DNA of 60,394 bases from CAZYCC01 sp964645985 (GCA_964645985.1 CAZYCC010000001.1:1-60394); one strand, 5' to 3'. Positions 7,597 to 16,634 are shown, counted from the stretch's first letter. Notes: generated from the sequence alone by a model not told the origin. Translations and numbers: made by a program.

Positions 7597-8447
7597 TGGC
7601 GCTTCTCGATACGCTCGCGGCGTATTTCGCCTACCCCTTCGTGCGCTACGCGCTGCTCGTCGGCGTGCTCATCTCGCTCTGCTCCTCGCTTCTCGGCGTG
7701 ACGCTCGTCCTTCGCCGCTTCTCCTTCATCGGAGACGGGCTCTCGCACGTCGCCTTCGGCGCGATGGCGGTCGCGGCGGTCGTGGGCCTGACAAATGAGA
7801 TGCTGCTCGTCCTGCCGGTGACGGTGATCTGCGCCGTCTTGCTTCTGCGCACCGGGCAGAGCGCGAAAGTGAAGGGAGACGCCTCGGTCGCGATGATCTC
7901 GGTGGGGTCGCTCGCCATCGGGTACCTGCTGATGAACCTCTTCTCCACCTCCTCCAACCTCTCGGGAGATGTCTGCGCCACGCTCTTCGGCGCGACCTCC
8001 ATCCTCACGCTCTCGCGCTGGGAGGTCTGGGTGTGCGCGGCGCTGTCGTTGCTTGTTGTCGCCGTGTTCATTCTCTTCTACAACAAAATCTTCAGTGTCA
8101 CTTTCGATGAGAGCTTCGCGCGCTCGACCGGCACGAGGGCGGGGGCGTACAACCTCCTTATCTCGGTCATTATCGCGGTGATCATCGTCCTCGCGATGAA
8201 CCTCGTGGGGTCCCTGCTCATCTCGGCTCTCATCATCTTCCCCGCGCTCTGCGCGATGCGGGTCTGCAAGAGCTTCAAGGCGGTGACGATTTGCAGCGCG
8301 GCGCTGTCGGTGAGCGCCTCCGCCGCGGGGATCCTCGCCTCGGTTCTCGCGGGCACGCCTGTCGGCTCCACTATTGTCGCGGTCGATATTGCCGCGTTTC
8401 TTCTCTTTTCCCTCGCGGGAAAACTGAAAGGAGGTATTCGAAAATGA
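7593..8447 (+). CDS. Metal ABC transporter permease (ZnuB-like)
   Basis: A 284-residue membrane protein with eight or nine hydrophobic segments, normal for the ABC-3 permease family of Zn/Mn importers. Typical stretches are LVLRRFSFIGDGLSHVAFGA near the N-terminus and VVGLTNEMLLVLPVTVI. It forms the membrane channel with the upstream ATPase and binding lipoprotein. GTG at 7593 and ATG at 7596 are both possible starts; the overlap with the ATPase stop favours coupling. Its stop codon overlaps the ATG of the next gene (ATGA). Confidence 0.95.
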   Translation: MMALLDTLAAYFAYPFVRYALLVGVLISLCSSLLGVTLVLRRFSFIGDGLSHVAFGAMAVAAVVGLTNEMLLVLPVTVICAVLLLRTGQSAKVKGDASVAMISVGSLAIGYLLMNLFSTSSNLSGDVCATLFGATSILTLSRWEVWVCAALSLLVVAVFILFYNKIFSVTFDESFARSTGTRAGAYNLLISVIIAVIIVLAMNLVGSLLISALIIFPALCAMRVCKSFKAVTICSAALSVSASAAGILASVLAGTPVGSTIVAVDIAAFLLFSLAGKLKGGIRK

Positions 8448-9046
8448 AAAAGTTCCTCGCGCTCGCGCTCGCGCTCCTCGCGCTCCTCTCGCTCTCCGCG
8501 TGCGGCGGCGGGAGCAAGCCTCTCCCGCCCCTCGCCAATCCGAGTGCGCCCGCCACCCCGTCTGTCGGCAGCTCCGGCGCGGGCGCCGCGAAAAAGACCC
8601 CGGTCGGCGCCTCCGCCTCCGGGAGCAAGGTACCCGCCCCGGTCGGCGGGGCGAGCGCCGCACCGGGAGGGGAGAACGGCATCGACGTGGATCTCACGCG
8701 CCTGAGCAGCACCATGGTCTACTCGGAGGTCTACAATATGGTGAATAGTCCTCAGGACTATGTCGGCAAGAAGGTCAAAATGAACGGCGCGTTCTCGCTT
8801 TACTGCCAGAGGACCGATGAGAGCGGCAACCCCGACTTTTCTTATCCCATCTACTACGCCTGCGTCATCGCCGACGCGACCGCCTGCTGCTCGCAGGGCA
8901 TTGAGTTCGTCCCCGAGGGGGATTTCTCCTACCCGGACGACTTCCCCGCGCTCGGCACGACCATCACGGTTACCGGCACCTTCCAGACCTACGAGGAGGA
9001 CGGCGCGCAGTACTGTCACTTAGTGAACGCGCAAATGAACGTGTAG
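8444..9046 (+). CDS. Lipoprotein of the metal ABC operon, cysteine-containing OB-like domain
   Basis: A 200-residue lipoprotein. ATG at 8444 is chosen because AAAGGAGG precedes it and a signal peptide with lipobox LSLSAC follows; the longer open frame upstream lies in the permease gene. Residues 24-75 are a Pro/Ala/Gly/Ser linker. The C-terminal domain reads YVGKKVKMNGAFSLYC, then VIADATACCSQGIEF and GTTITVTGTFQTYEEDG, a small beta barrel with four cysteines. The pattern resembles the C-terminal part of TIGR03943/DUF1980 proteins, which are also linked to zinc genes; that assignment is from memory. It overlaps the permease gene by ATGA, so a role in metal acquisition is likely. Confidence 0.8.
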   Translation: MKKFLALALALLALLSLSACGGGSKPLPPLANPSAPATPSVGSSGAGAAKKTPVGASASGSKVPAPVGGASAAPGGENGIDVDLTRLSSTMVYSEVYNMVNSPQDYVGKKVKMNGAFSLYCQRTDESGNPDFSYPIYYACVIADATACCSQGIEFVPEGDFSYPDDFPALGTTITVTGTFQTYEEDGAQYCHLVNAQMNV

Positions 9047-9081
9047 AGAACCGCAGGGAGCGCCGCGCTTCCCCGCCTCGC

Positions 9082-9110
9082 GAAAAAGCCTCCCGCCGGG
9101 AGGCTTTTTC
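9082..9110 (+). terminator. Terminator of the metal ABC operon
   Basis: GAAAAAGCCTCCC / GGGAGGCTTTTTC forms a perfect 13-bp stem with a 3-base loop, 35 bases after the last stop codon. Confidence 0.88.
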
Positions 9111-9176
9111 TTGAGGGGATCGGCGGGAAACACTTCCCGGGAGATGCTCCCCCCGGGGAACCGCCCGCTCCCGCGC

Positions 9177-9208
9177 AAAAAAGAACCCGCGGGGCGGGTT
9201 CTTTTTTT
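9177..9208 (-). terminator. Bidirectional terminator shared with the oxidoreductase gene
   Basis: AAAAAAGAACCCGC (9177-9190) pairs with GCGGGTTCTTTTTT (9194-9207). It lies 25 bases after the stop of the minus-strand oxidoreductase gene and is also downstream of the plus-strand operon. Confidence 0.85.
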
Positions 9209-9232
9209 CGAATTTTTGCTCCCCGCGAGGTT

Positions 9233-10306
9233 TCACCCCATTTCGATCGCCCGGCCGGTTTTCGCCGAGGTGTAGATCGCCTCGAGGATTTCGCTGACGA
9301 CGAGCGCCTGCTCGGGCTTGACGGTCAGCTCGCCCTCGCCCGCGAGAGCGCGCACCCAGGTCTGCGCCTCTATCTCGCCCCGCACCGGCCAGTGATCGGC
9401 ATCGTAGCCGAGGACCGGGCGGTCGGTGTAGAGCTTGCCGTCGCGGTCGCCGTTGAGCGTGAGGACGCGGTCGCCGATCTCGGCGCCGGCCCTCGTGCCG
9501 CAGAAGATCGCGTGCGCCTCGTCTGCCTGCGGGATATTGAGCGCCCAGCTCGTTTCAAGCGAAATGGTAGCGCCGTTTTTCATCACGATGAAGCCGAAGG
9601 CGGAGTCCTCCACCGTGTGAAGAGCCGGGTCCCACGGGCCCCAGACGTTGCCGCAGTTGGGGTTGGGCAGCTTCTTGAAGCAGCTGCCGACGACGAGGCG
9701 CGGCTCGTAGTTGTCCATAATGTAGAGCGCGAGGTCGAGCGCGTGCGTGCCGATGTCGATGAGCGGCCCGCCGCCCTGCTCCGCCTCATCGAGAAAAACC
9801 CCCCAGGTCGGCGTGCCGCGCCGCCGCAGCGCCAGCGCCCGCGCGTAGTAAATCTCGCCGAGATCGCCCGCCGCGGCAAGGCGCTTCGCCTCCGCCACCT
9901 CCGGGCGATAGCGGTTTTGGTAGCCGATTGTCAGCAGCTTTCCGGTCTCCCGCGCCGCCTGCAGCATCATCCGCGCGCCGTGCACGTCCTTTGCCATGGG
10001 CTTCTCGCACATGACGCTCTTGCCGGCGTGCAGCGCGTCGATGGTGATTTGCGCGTGGGAGCGGTTGGGCGTGCAGACATGGACGGCGTCAAGGTTTGGG
10101 TCGCAGAGCATCTCCCGGTAGTCGGTGGTGGCGATCGCCCCGGGCGTGCCGTATTTTCGCGCCGCCATCTCCGCCCTCTCGGGCAAAATGTCGCAGAAAG
10201 CGGTCAGATCTACTCTCCCGGTGCGCAGAAGCGAGGGGATGTGCTTGCTCTCGGCAATGCGCCCGCAGCCGATGATGCCGATGCGCAGCCGTTTGGATGT
10301 GGACAT
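9233..10306 (-). CDS. Gfo/Idh/MocA family NAD(P)-dependent oxidoreductase
   Basis: A 357-residue protein with the family's two-domain layout. The N-terminal Rossmann fold carries IGIIGCGRIAESKHIPSL, and the catalytic lysine motif appears as CEKPMAKD. The C-terminal substrate domain contains LIDIGTHALDLALYIMDNY. Family members oxidise or reduce sugars, inositols or related cyclic compounds; the substrate here is not evident. There is no Shine-Dalgarno sequence before the ATG at 10306; the leader CATCGCTATGTCC is nearly the same as that of fmt (48864). It lies downstream of fba on the same strand, about 330 bases away. Confidence 0.92.
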   Translation of the reverse strand: MSTSKRLRIGIIGCGRIAESKHIPSLLRTGRVDLTAFCDILPERAEMAARKYGTPGAIATTDYREMLCDPNLDAVHVCTPNRSHAQITIDALHAGKSVMCEKPMAKDVHGARMMLQAARETGKLLTIGYQNRYRPEVAEAKRLAAAGDLGEIYYARALALRRRGTPTWGVFLDEAEQGGGPLIDIGTHALDLALYIMDNYEPRLVVGSCFKKLPNPNCGNVWGPWDPALHTVEDSAFGFIVMKNGATISLETSWALNIPQADEAHAIFCGTRAGAEIGDRVLTLNGDRDGKLYTDRPVLGYDADHWPVRGEIEAQTWVRALAGEGELTVKPEQALVVSEILEAIYTSAKTGRAIEMG

Positions 10307-10637
10307 AGCGATGAGGATAAGAAAGAATAGGTGGGAGGCTCTCCCGCGCTCTCAGGCGAGCAGCGAAACCCGCGCGCCCGCGAGAAGCGGATCGGCCGAA
10401 ACGACGGATCAACCGTTAAACGCGGCTCGCCCCCTAAATGCGGATCTCCCGATAAAGCAGAACGTTCGCCAAGACGGCTCTCCCGCAAGAGGCGGTGCCG
10501 CGGGTTTTCCCGCGTTTCCCCCGCCCTCGCGGGAAGGATTGCCACGCGAGCGCCGCTTCGCGCGAGCGCCCGCCCGCGCGGGGTGCCGCGTGCTTTTTCG
10601 CCGAGGGCGGGGGCAGGAGCGCCCGCGCTACTTTATC
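10307..10637. other. Intergenic region between aldolase and oxidoreductase genes
   Basis: No gene, terminator or convincing promoter. TATTCT at about 10327-10332 on the minus strand could be a -10 box for the oxidoreductase, but no good -35 box accompanies it. Confidence 0.4.
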
Positions 10638-11576
10638 TTACGCTTTCCCGGCGCAGCCGAGAACGTCGCGCAGTTTGTGGCGCACGAGCTCCTTGATATT
10701 CGCGCGGGCGGGCTTGAGGTACTCGCGCGGGTCGAACTTGTCGGGGTGTTCGGCGAAGAACTTGCGGATGGTGCCGGTCATCGCGAGGCGCAGGTCGCTG
10801 TCGATGTTGATTTTGCAGACGGCGGAGCGGGAGGCCTCGCGCAGCTGATCCTCGGGAACGCCGATGGCGCCGGGCATCGCGCCGCCGTTCTCGTTGATCA
10901 TGTCGACATATTCCTGCGGCACCGAGCTTGAGCCGTGCAGAACGATGGGGAAACCCGGCAACCGCCTCTCGCACTCGTGCAGCACGTCAAAGCGCAGCTG
11001 CGGCTTTGTCCCGGGCTTGAATTTGTAGGCGCCGTGCGAGGTGCCGATGGCGATGGCGAGCGAGTCGCAGCCGGTGCGCGAGACGAACTCCTCAACCTGC
11101 TCGGGGTGCGTGTAAGAAGCCGTCCCCTCCTCGACCCGGACCTCGTCCTCGATGCCGGCGAGCGTGCCGAGCTCCGCCTCGACGACGACGCCGTGCGCGT
11201 GCGCGTACTCCACAACCCGCTTGGTAATCTCAATGTTCTCCTCGAAGGGCTTACCGGAGGCGTCGATCATCACCGAGGTGAACCCGCCGTCGACGCACGC
11301 CTTGCAGGTCTCGAAATCCGGGCCGTGGTCAAGGTGGAGGACGATGGGGATCTCGGGGCACTCCTGCACCGCCGCCTCGACGAGCTTCACAAGATATGTG
11401 TGATTCGCGTAGGCGCGCGCCCCCTTGGAGACCTGCAAAATGACCGGCGCGCGTTCCTCGCGGCAGGCCTCGGTGATCCCCTGCACGATCTCCATATTGT
11501 TGACATTGAAGGCACCGATGGCATACCCGCCGTCATACGCCTTCGCGAACATCTCTTTGCTTGTGACCAGTGGCAT
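10638..11576 (-). CDS. fba: Class II fructose-bisphosphate aldolase
   Basis: A 312-residue class II (zinc) aldolase, usual length. Characteristic features are GAFNVNNMEIVQGI near the N-terminus, zinc-site histidines in VLHLDHGPDFETC, VEAELGTLAGIEDEV, AIGTSHGAYKF and the second zinc-binding region FPIVLHGSSSVP. It cleaves fructose-1,6-bisphosphate into two triose phosphates in glycolysis, in the cytoplasm. I set the start at ATG 11576, after GAGGAG; the open frame extends further up but through the leader. A perfect consensus promoter lies at 11676-11704, about 100 bases upstream. A tagatose- or ketose-bisphosphate aldolase is a possible alternative. Confidence 0.95.
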   Translation of the reverse strand: MPLVTSKEMFAKAYDGGYAIGAFNVNNMEIVQGITEACREERAPVILQVSKGARAYANHTYLVKLVEAAVQECPEIPIVLHLDHGPDFETCKACVDGGFTSVMIDASGKPFEENIEITKRVVEYAHAHGVVVEAELGTLAGIEDEVRVEEGTASYTHPEQVEEFVSRTGCDSLAIAIGTSHGAYKFKPGTKPQLRFDVLHECERRLPGFPIVLHGSSSVPQEYVDMINENGGAMPGAIGVPEDQLREASRSAVCKINIDSDLRLAMTGTIRKFFAEHPDKFDPREYLKPARANIKELVRHKLRDVLGCAGKA

Positions 11577-11675
11577 AGCTGCTCCTCTCGAAATAAAAAC
11601 GAACCTGCCCCTCTCGGGGACTGCCGCGCGGGCCCGCCCGGGGGACCCCGGCGGGCGACCTGCCCGGCAAACCCT

Positions 11676-11704
11676 ATTATAAAGGAAACCCCCGCCCCTG
11701 TCAA
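11676..11704 (-). promoter_or_regulatory. Consensus promoter of fba
   Basis: Minus-strand TTGACA (11699-11704), 17-base spacer, TATAAT (11676-11681): a perfect match to the sigma-A consensus. Confidence 0.88.
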
Positions 11705-12501
11705 GCGGAAAAACCGCACCCGCCACGACGCGATAGTCCTCGCGCCGCGCCGCGTACCGTCACCCCGCGCGAACGCCCCCCGCACCGCTTCCGCCTCGTT
11801 TCCTTGCGCCGCACCGCGAGGGGGGCAAAAGATGGAGCAAAGCGGTACCGCTATGCGACCCTCCCCCCGCGCGAGAGGTATATCCCATACCTACACAGTT
11901 CCCCCGAGAAAGGCACCGCGCCCCCACTGTGCGAACGCCTCGCCGCGCCGCGCCGTGCCGTGCCGCGAGGGGGGTGCCCGTGCGTCCGCAAACGCTCCCG
12001 AGAGAGCAACGGCAACACTCGCGCCGCGCGAGCGTATCGCTTTGGTTTCTCTCCCACGCGCGGGAAGGGCGGGCCCTATATCTACGCAGCTCCCGTGAAA
12101 GAAGCGCCGTTCCCCCGTCTCGCGGGGGGGGGGGGGGACTACCCGGCGTGCGGCGCGGCGCGTCCAGCGGCGAAATCTGCCTCGCCGCTTGTATGGCGGC
12201 GCGTCTTCCGCCCCGCCGCGCCCGCCACTGCAAAGGGTTCGCTCTCGGAAAACTGCCACACCACGCCACGCGCCGCGCCCCTCACCGCGCGCGGGTCTTC
12301 ACTCCCCCACGCCGCGCAATCGCCTCATCCCGCGCGCCGCGTTTTTCCCGCGGTAAAAAAATTTATAAGGAAACGCACGGGCGCGTGTGAGAGGGAAAAC
12401 GGGGAGTTCTTGCGGTTTTTCGGGGAAAACCCGCAGCTTAATCGGGATTTTTTGCGCGCTTTCCCCTCTCGCGGGGGAATTTTCCCCGCAGAATCGGGGG
12501 A
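11705..12501. repeat. Long intergenic region with degenerate repeats and a G14 tract
   Basis: No gene is credible. Two imperfect related stretches (about 11868-11930 and 12058-12125) share TATATC, CTACxCAG, CCCCG, GAAAG and CCGCGCC-type words. A run of 14 G lies at 12124-12137. Confidence 0.45.
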
Positions 12502-12531
12502 TTGACAAGCCTTCCGCCCCTGTGGTAAGAT
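12502..12531 (+). promoter_or_regulatory. Probable promoter of the large sugar-transport operon
   Basis: TTGACA (12502-12507), 18-base spacer, TAAGAT (12526-12531), pointing toward the binding-protein gene at 13301. A gap of unknown true length lies between, so the link is an inference. Confidence 0.6.
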
Positions 12532-12914
12532 AAGAGCGGAAAGAGCCGTGCCCGCGAGAGCGCCCGTGTTTGCTCACCCCCCGGACGGGGAAGGGAGAGA
12601 CCGCGCGCGATCGCGCCGCCGCACGCGCCATAGCGTCATCGCAATATCTCGTCGGCAAACCACCTCGCAAATCCCCCCGGGGGCTGTACCTCGCCGCGCG
12701 CCATCGCCGCAGCGGCGGCGTCGCCCCGGGCGATCCCCCGACCGCTCACCCCCGCTCCCGCATCCTCGGTTGGTTCTCCTCGGGGATTTTTGTTCATTTC
12801 CATGAAAGACCCCCGCGCGCCCCGCGGGCGGATCTTCCTTATATATAATATCGGCGGCGCGTCCCCCTCCCCTCCTTAGAGAGCGGCGGCGCAGCCCGCC
12901 CCCCCGCGCGCGCC
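12532..12914. other. Untranslated leader or intergenic region before the scaffold gap
   Basis: No gene seen. It contains an AT-rich island with CTTCCTTAT (12834-12842, ATAAGGAAG on the other strand). If the promoter at 12502 is used this is a long 5' leader; I recognise no riboswitch in it. Confidence 0.4.
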
Positions 12915-13014
12915 NNNNNNNNNNNNNNNNNNNNNNNNNNNNNNNNNNNNNNNNNNNNNNNNNNNNNNNNNNNNNNNNNNNNNNNNNNNNNNNNNNNNNN
13001 NNNNNNNNNNNNNN
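12915..13014. other. Assembly gap (100 N)
   Basis: Exactly 100 N, hence a scaffold gap of unknown true size. Both flanks carry the same word CCGCGCGCGCC, which suggests the assembly broke in a repeat. Bases 13015-13286 beyond it hold no gene; the ribosome site of the next gene is at 13288-13292. Confidence 0.95.
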
Positions 13015-13300
13015 CCGCGCGCGCCACGCCCCGGGGGGTGGGCAGCTGCCCGCCCCCACGGAAAAAGGAGCGGGGGCACAACCCTCCTCAGAAGGTAGAA
13101 AATCCCCCGCAGAAGGGGTGCCTCCCCGGCGAGGAGCGGGGTTCGCTCCTCGCGAATCCCCCGCCGCTCGCTTTTGCGGCACCGTTTTGATTTAACGCCG
13201 CAGCGCGTTTTCCGCGCGAGGGCGCGCTTTCCTTTGTTTTTTCGCGGCGAGGCTGCCGCGCACCCCCTCGGGGCTCGCCCCGAACTTGGAGGAATCGACT

Positions 13301-16300
13301 ATGGGCAAACAAGGTAGGCTTCGGTTTTTGGCTTGTCTACTCAGCCTGATTATGGTGCTGTCGGCGCTGCCCGCGCTCTCGCTGCCTGGATTTGCGGCGG
13401 GGGAGAGCGCCGAGGACGGCACGCCCGCCGAGGACGAGACCTCGGAGGGCACCGGCTACGAGGTGGGGTCTCTTGACAAAATCCTCAACGCCGACAAGTA
13501 CACCGCCTTCCTCGAAAAGCATGTGATGACCCCGGCGGGCAGCGCGCCCATTCCGGTCGATGTCACCGACTACGACGAGGAGTCGACGACGGCGGAGGAC
13601 GTTAAAGTCCTGCCCTCCTATGAGGGCGAGCAGGACGTCATTTTCCTGCCCGAGAAGGGCGCCGTCGGCTGGAAAATCGAAGCGCCCTCAACCGGGATGT
13701 ACACGGTCGATGTCGTCTATTACGCCGGCACCGACGGCAAGAAGACCTCGATTGAGCGCACGGTCTATATCGACGGGGAAATCCCCTACTACGAGAGCAT
13801 CTACCTCTCGCTGCCCAAGACCTATGAGAACCAATATGTCGGCAGCGAGGAGGAGGGCCTCTTCAACACCGACATCAACGGCAACGAGCTGCGCCCGGAG
13901 GCGGAGCTGCGCGGCGCGTGGCGCGAGTACGTCTTCTCGGACGCGACCGGCTACTACATCGAGCCTCTCACCTTTTACCTCACCAAGGGAGAGCACACCT
14001 TCCAGCTCTACAGCCAGCGCGAGAGTATGTACCTGTCCTCTATGGAGTTCGTCCCGCTCAACCCGAACGACACCGAGAAGAGCTACTACACCTCCTACGA
14101 GGACTACCTCGCCGATTGGAAGAGCAAGGGCGCGAAGGAAGTCACCTTAGAGGAGCCCATTCGCCACGAGGCGGAGTATTCCTATCAGACGAGCGAAATT
14201 ACCATCTACCCCTCCAACGACCGTAGCTCGCCCATCTCCTCCCCGCAGCACCCCTCGCAGCAGAAAATGAACACGCTCGGCGGCGGCACCGAGAAAAAGT
14301 GGAACACCGTGGGGCAGTGGGTCTCCTACAAGCTCGACGTGCCGCAGACCGGCCTATATAAAATCGCCATCCGCTTCAATCAGAACGAGAGCGACGGCGC
14401 GTTTGTCTCGCGCCGCCTGCGCGTGCGCCTGCCCGGCGAGCGCTTCGCGACGGTTCCCTTCAAGGAAGCGGCGTTTTTGCAGTTCAACTACGAGGACGAC
14501 TGGCAGGTTGAGTACCTCAACAACGGTAGCACCGTCTTTGAGATTTACCTTGAAAAAGGCGAGAACGTCATTGAGCTGGAGGCCAACCTCGGCGGCATGG
14601 CGGAACTTATCCGCCAGGTCAATGAGTCGATGACCGCCATCAACGACGCCTACATTAAAATCATTATGCTCGCCGGCACAGACCCGGACGAGAACCGCGA
14701 CTACGGCTTCTACGCGCGCATTCCCGAGGCGGTCGACGAGCTGCTGCTCCAGTCGACCAATTTGCAGAATATCGCCGACAATATGGTGGAGGTGACCGGG
14801 ACGCGCGGCACGCAGATCACCACCCTCGAAACGATCTCGCAGCTGCTATATAAGATGGGGCGCGACGAGAGCGAAATCGCCGGCAACCTCTCCACCCTCA
14901 AGAGCTACCTCGGCAACCTCGGCACATGGATCTCCGACGCGCGCAAGAGCCCGCTCGAGGTCGACTTCATCGAGCTGCACTCAGGCACCGATAGCGACGA
15001 GCAGCTTCCCCCCGCCGAGGCGAGCTTCTGGCAGAAGATGTCCTTTGAGTTCCGCACCTTCATCGCCTCCTTCACCACCGACTACAACACGCTCGGTGCG
15101 CTCACAGAAGTGGACACCGAGGAGTCGCTTCAGGTGTGGATTTCGCTCGGGCGCGATCAGGCGCAGATTGTGCGCGAACAGGTCGCCAACAAGTTCACCC
15201 CCGAGTACGGCGTCAGTGTCGACCTCAAGCTCGTTGCGGCGGGGTCGTTGCTGCCCTCGGTTCTCGCGGGCGTCGGCCCGGATGTCTCCATGGGGCACGC
15301 GACCTCGGATGTCATCAACTGGGCGATCCGCAACGCGCTCGTGGAGCTGACCGACTTTGTCGAGCAGGACGGGTACCTCACCGATAAAAACGGCAATCGC
15401 GTTATCGATGAGCCTGTCTACGACTGGTTCGCCGAGGCCGCGTGGGTGCCGCTGCGCTTGCAGGAGGTCATCACCCGCGAGACCTACGAGGAGCTGTCCC
15501 CCGAGGAGCAGTCGCGCTACACCACCGACTACACCCCCACGGCGGAGGGCGATAACGGCTACGCGCAGAAGACCTCCATTTGGGGCGTGCCGCAGGAGCA
15601 GACCTTCAATATGATGTTCTACCGGGCGGATATTTTCCTCCAGCTCGGTTTGGAGCCTCCGCAGACTTGGGAGGATCTATACTACATTATCGGCGTGCTG
15701 CAGTCGAACAATATGGAGATCGCGCTGCCCACCTCTCTTGCCGGTCTTGAGATGTTCCTATACCAGATGACCGATGAGAACGGCAACCCGGGAGACCTGT
15801 ATCAGAACGGCGGGCAGCAGATCAGCCTCAACAGCAACGTCACCCTCTCCGCCTTCGAGAGCCTGTGTGACTTCTTCCAGCAGTACCGCTTCCCCATCTC
15901 CTACAGCTTCGATAACCGCTTCCGCACGGGCGAGATTCCGCTCGGCATCGTCCCCTACACCTCCTACACGCAGCTTGCGATCTACGCGACCGAGATAAAG
16001 GGTCTGTGGGAGTTTGTCCCGCTGCCCGGCACGGTCAACTACGACGCGGAGGGCAACGTCATCGGGGTCAACAACGACTCGGTCTCCGGCACGTCGGCGA
16101 TGATTATGCTGCGCGATGCCTCCGAGCGCGAAAAGACCAAAGAAGCGTGGACCTTTATGAAGTGGTTCGTCTCGGCGGACACGCAGTCGAGCTACGCGAG
16201 CGACCTCACCGCCGTGCTCGGCACCGAATATAAGTACAACACCGCCAACCGCACGGCCCTTGAGGAGCTGCCGTGGACAGACGCGGAGGCGAGTAACCTC

Positions 16301-16555
16301 GAGGCGCAGTTCGAGAACCTCGCCGCGGTCAAGGAGTACCCCGGCAGCTATATCATCGCGCGCTATGTCGACTTCTCCTTCATGGATGTCTATAACGACA
16401 ACATGGACCCGGTCGAGGCGCTGCTCGAATATGTCGTCGCCATCAACTCCGAAATCACGCGCAAGCGGGAGGAGTTTGGCCTCGCGACAATGGACACCTC
16501 CTACTCGGGCGATGACACCGCCGAGGGAGAGGTGAATAGCGCGTCCACAGAATAA
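13301..16555 (+). CDS. Very large extracellular sugar-binding protein of an ABC transporter
   Basis: A 1,084-residue secreted protein. ATG 13301 is preceded by GGAGGAAT. The signal peptide ends near PGFAA and there is no lipobox cysteine, unusual for a Gram-positive binding protein. Residues about 80-260 and 285-460 look like two carbohydrate-binding-type beta-sandwich modules (GWKIEAPSTGMYTVDVVYYA; WVSYKLDVPQTGLYKIAIRF). A helical region follows (about 460-600). Residues about 608-1035 form a family 1 extracellular binding domain, seen in LQVWISLGRDQAQIVREQVA, AGVGPDVSMG and WGVPQEQTFNMMFYRADIF. Ordinary binding proteins have 400-550 residues. It heads an operon with four permeases and should bind a carbohydrate. 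Confidence 0.9.
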   Translation: MGKQGRLRFLACLLSLIMVLSALPALSLPGFAAGESAEDGTPAEDETSEGTGYEVGSLDKILNADKYTAFLEKHVMTPAGSAPIPVDVTDYDEESTTAEDVKVLPSYEGEQDVIFLPEKGAVGWKIEAPSTGMYTVDVVYYAGTDGKKTSIERTVYIDGEIPYYESIYLSLPKTYENQYVGSEEEGLFNTDINGNELRPEAELRGAWREYVFSDATGYYIEPLTFYLTKGEHTFQLYSQRESMYLSSMEFVPLNPNDTEKSYYTSYEDYLADWKSKGAKEVTLEEPIRHEAEYSYQTSEITIYPSNDRSSPISSPQHPSQQKMNTLGGGTEKKWNTVGQWVSYKLDVPQTGLYKIAIRFNQNESDGAFVSRRLRVRLPGERFATVPFKEAAFLQFNYEDDWQVEYLNNGSTVFEIYLEKGENVIELEANLGGMAELIRQVNESMTAINDAYIKIIMLAGTDPDENRDYGFYARIPEAVDELLLQSTNLQNIADNMVEVTGTRGTQITTLETISQLLYKMGRDESEIAGNLSTLKSYLGNLGTWISDARKSPLEVDFIELHSGTDSDEQLPPAEASFWQKMSFEFRTFIASFTTDYNTLGALTEVDTEESLQVWISLGRDQAQIVREQVANKFTPEYGVSVDLKLVAAGSLLPSVLAGVGPDVSMGHATSDVINWAIRNALVELTDFVEQDGYLTDKNGNRVIDEPVYDWFAEAAWVPLRLQEVITRETYEELSPEEQSRYTTDYTPTAEGDNGYAQKTSIWGVPQEQTFNMMFYRADIFLQLGLEPPQTWEDLYYIIGVLQSNNMEIALPTSLAGLEMFLYQMTDENGNPGDLYQNGGQQISLNSNVTLSAFESLCDFFQQYRFPISYSFDNRFRTGEIPLGIVPYTSYTQLAIYATEIKGLWEFVPLPGTVNYDAEGNVIGVNNDSVSGTSAMIMLRDASEREKTKEAWTFMKWFVSADTQSSYASDLTAVLGTEYKYNTANRTALEELPWTDAEASNLEAQFENLAAVKEYPGSYIIARYVDFSFMDVYNDNMDPVEALLEYVVAINSEITRKREEFGLATMDTSYSGDDTAEGEVNSASTE

Positions 16556-16560
16556 ATCAA

Positions 16561-16589
16561 CCGGCGAGGGGCAAATCCCCCCTCGCCGG
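16561..16589 (+). terminator. Strong hairpin after the binding-protein gene, without U-tract
   Basis: CCGGCGAGGGG / CCCCTCGCCGG is a perfect 11-bp stem five bases after the stop codon; it is followed by CTTCTTGCGC, so it is a poor terminator. It probably stabilises the binding-protein mRNA or partly attenuates the permease genes. Confidence 0.6.
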
Positions 16590-16634
16590 CTTCTTGCGCA
16601 AAAAAGACCCCTCGCACGGCACGCGGCACGCGGC

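Noticed and set aside
12532..12914. Structured RNA (RNase P, riboswitch or T-box) downstream of the promoter at 12502
   Set aside because: I looked for conserved core words of these RNAs and found none; the end is also hidden by a gap.
12574..13182. Open frames running through the 100-N gap
   Set aside because: Translated gaps are meaningless; the same holds for the frames crossing 16635-16734, 45952-46051 and 56455-56554.
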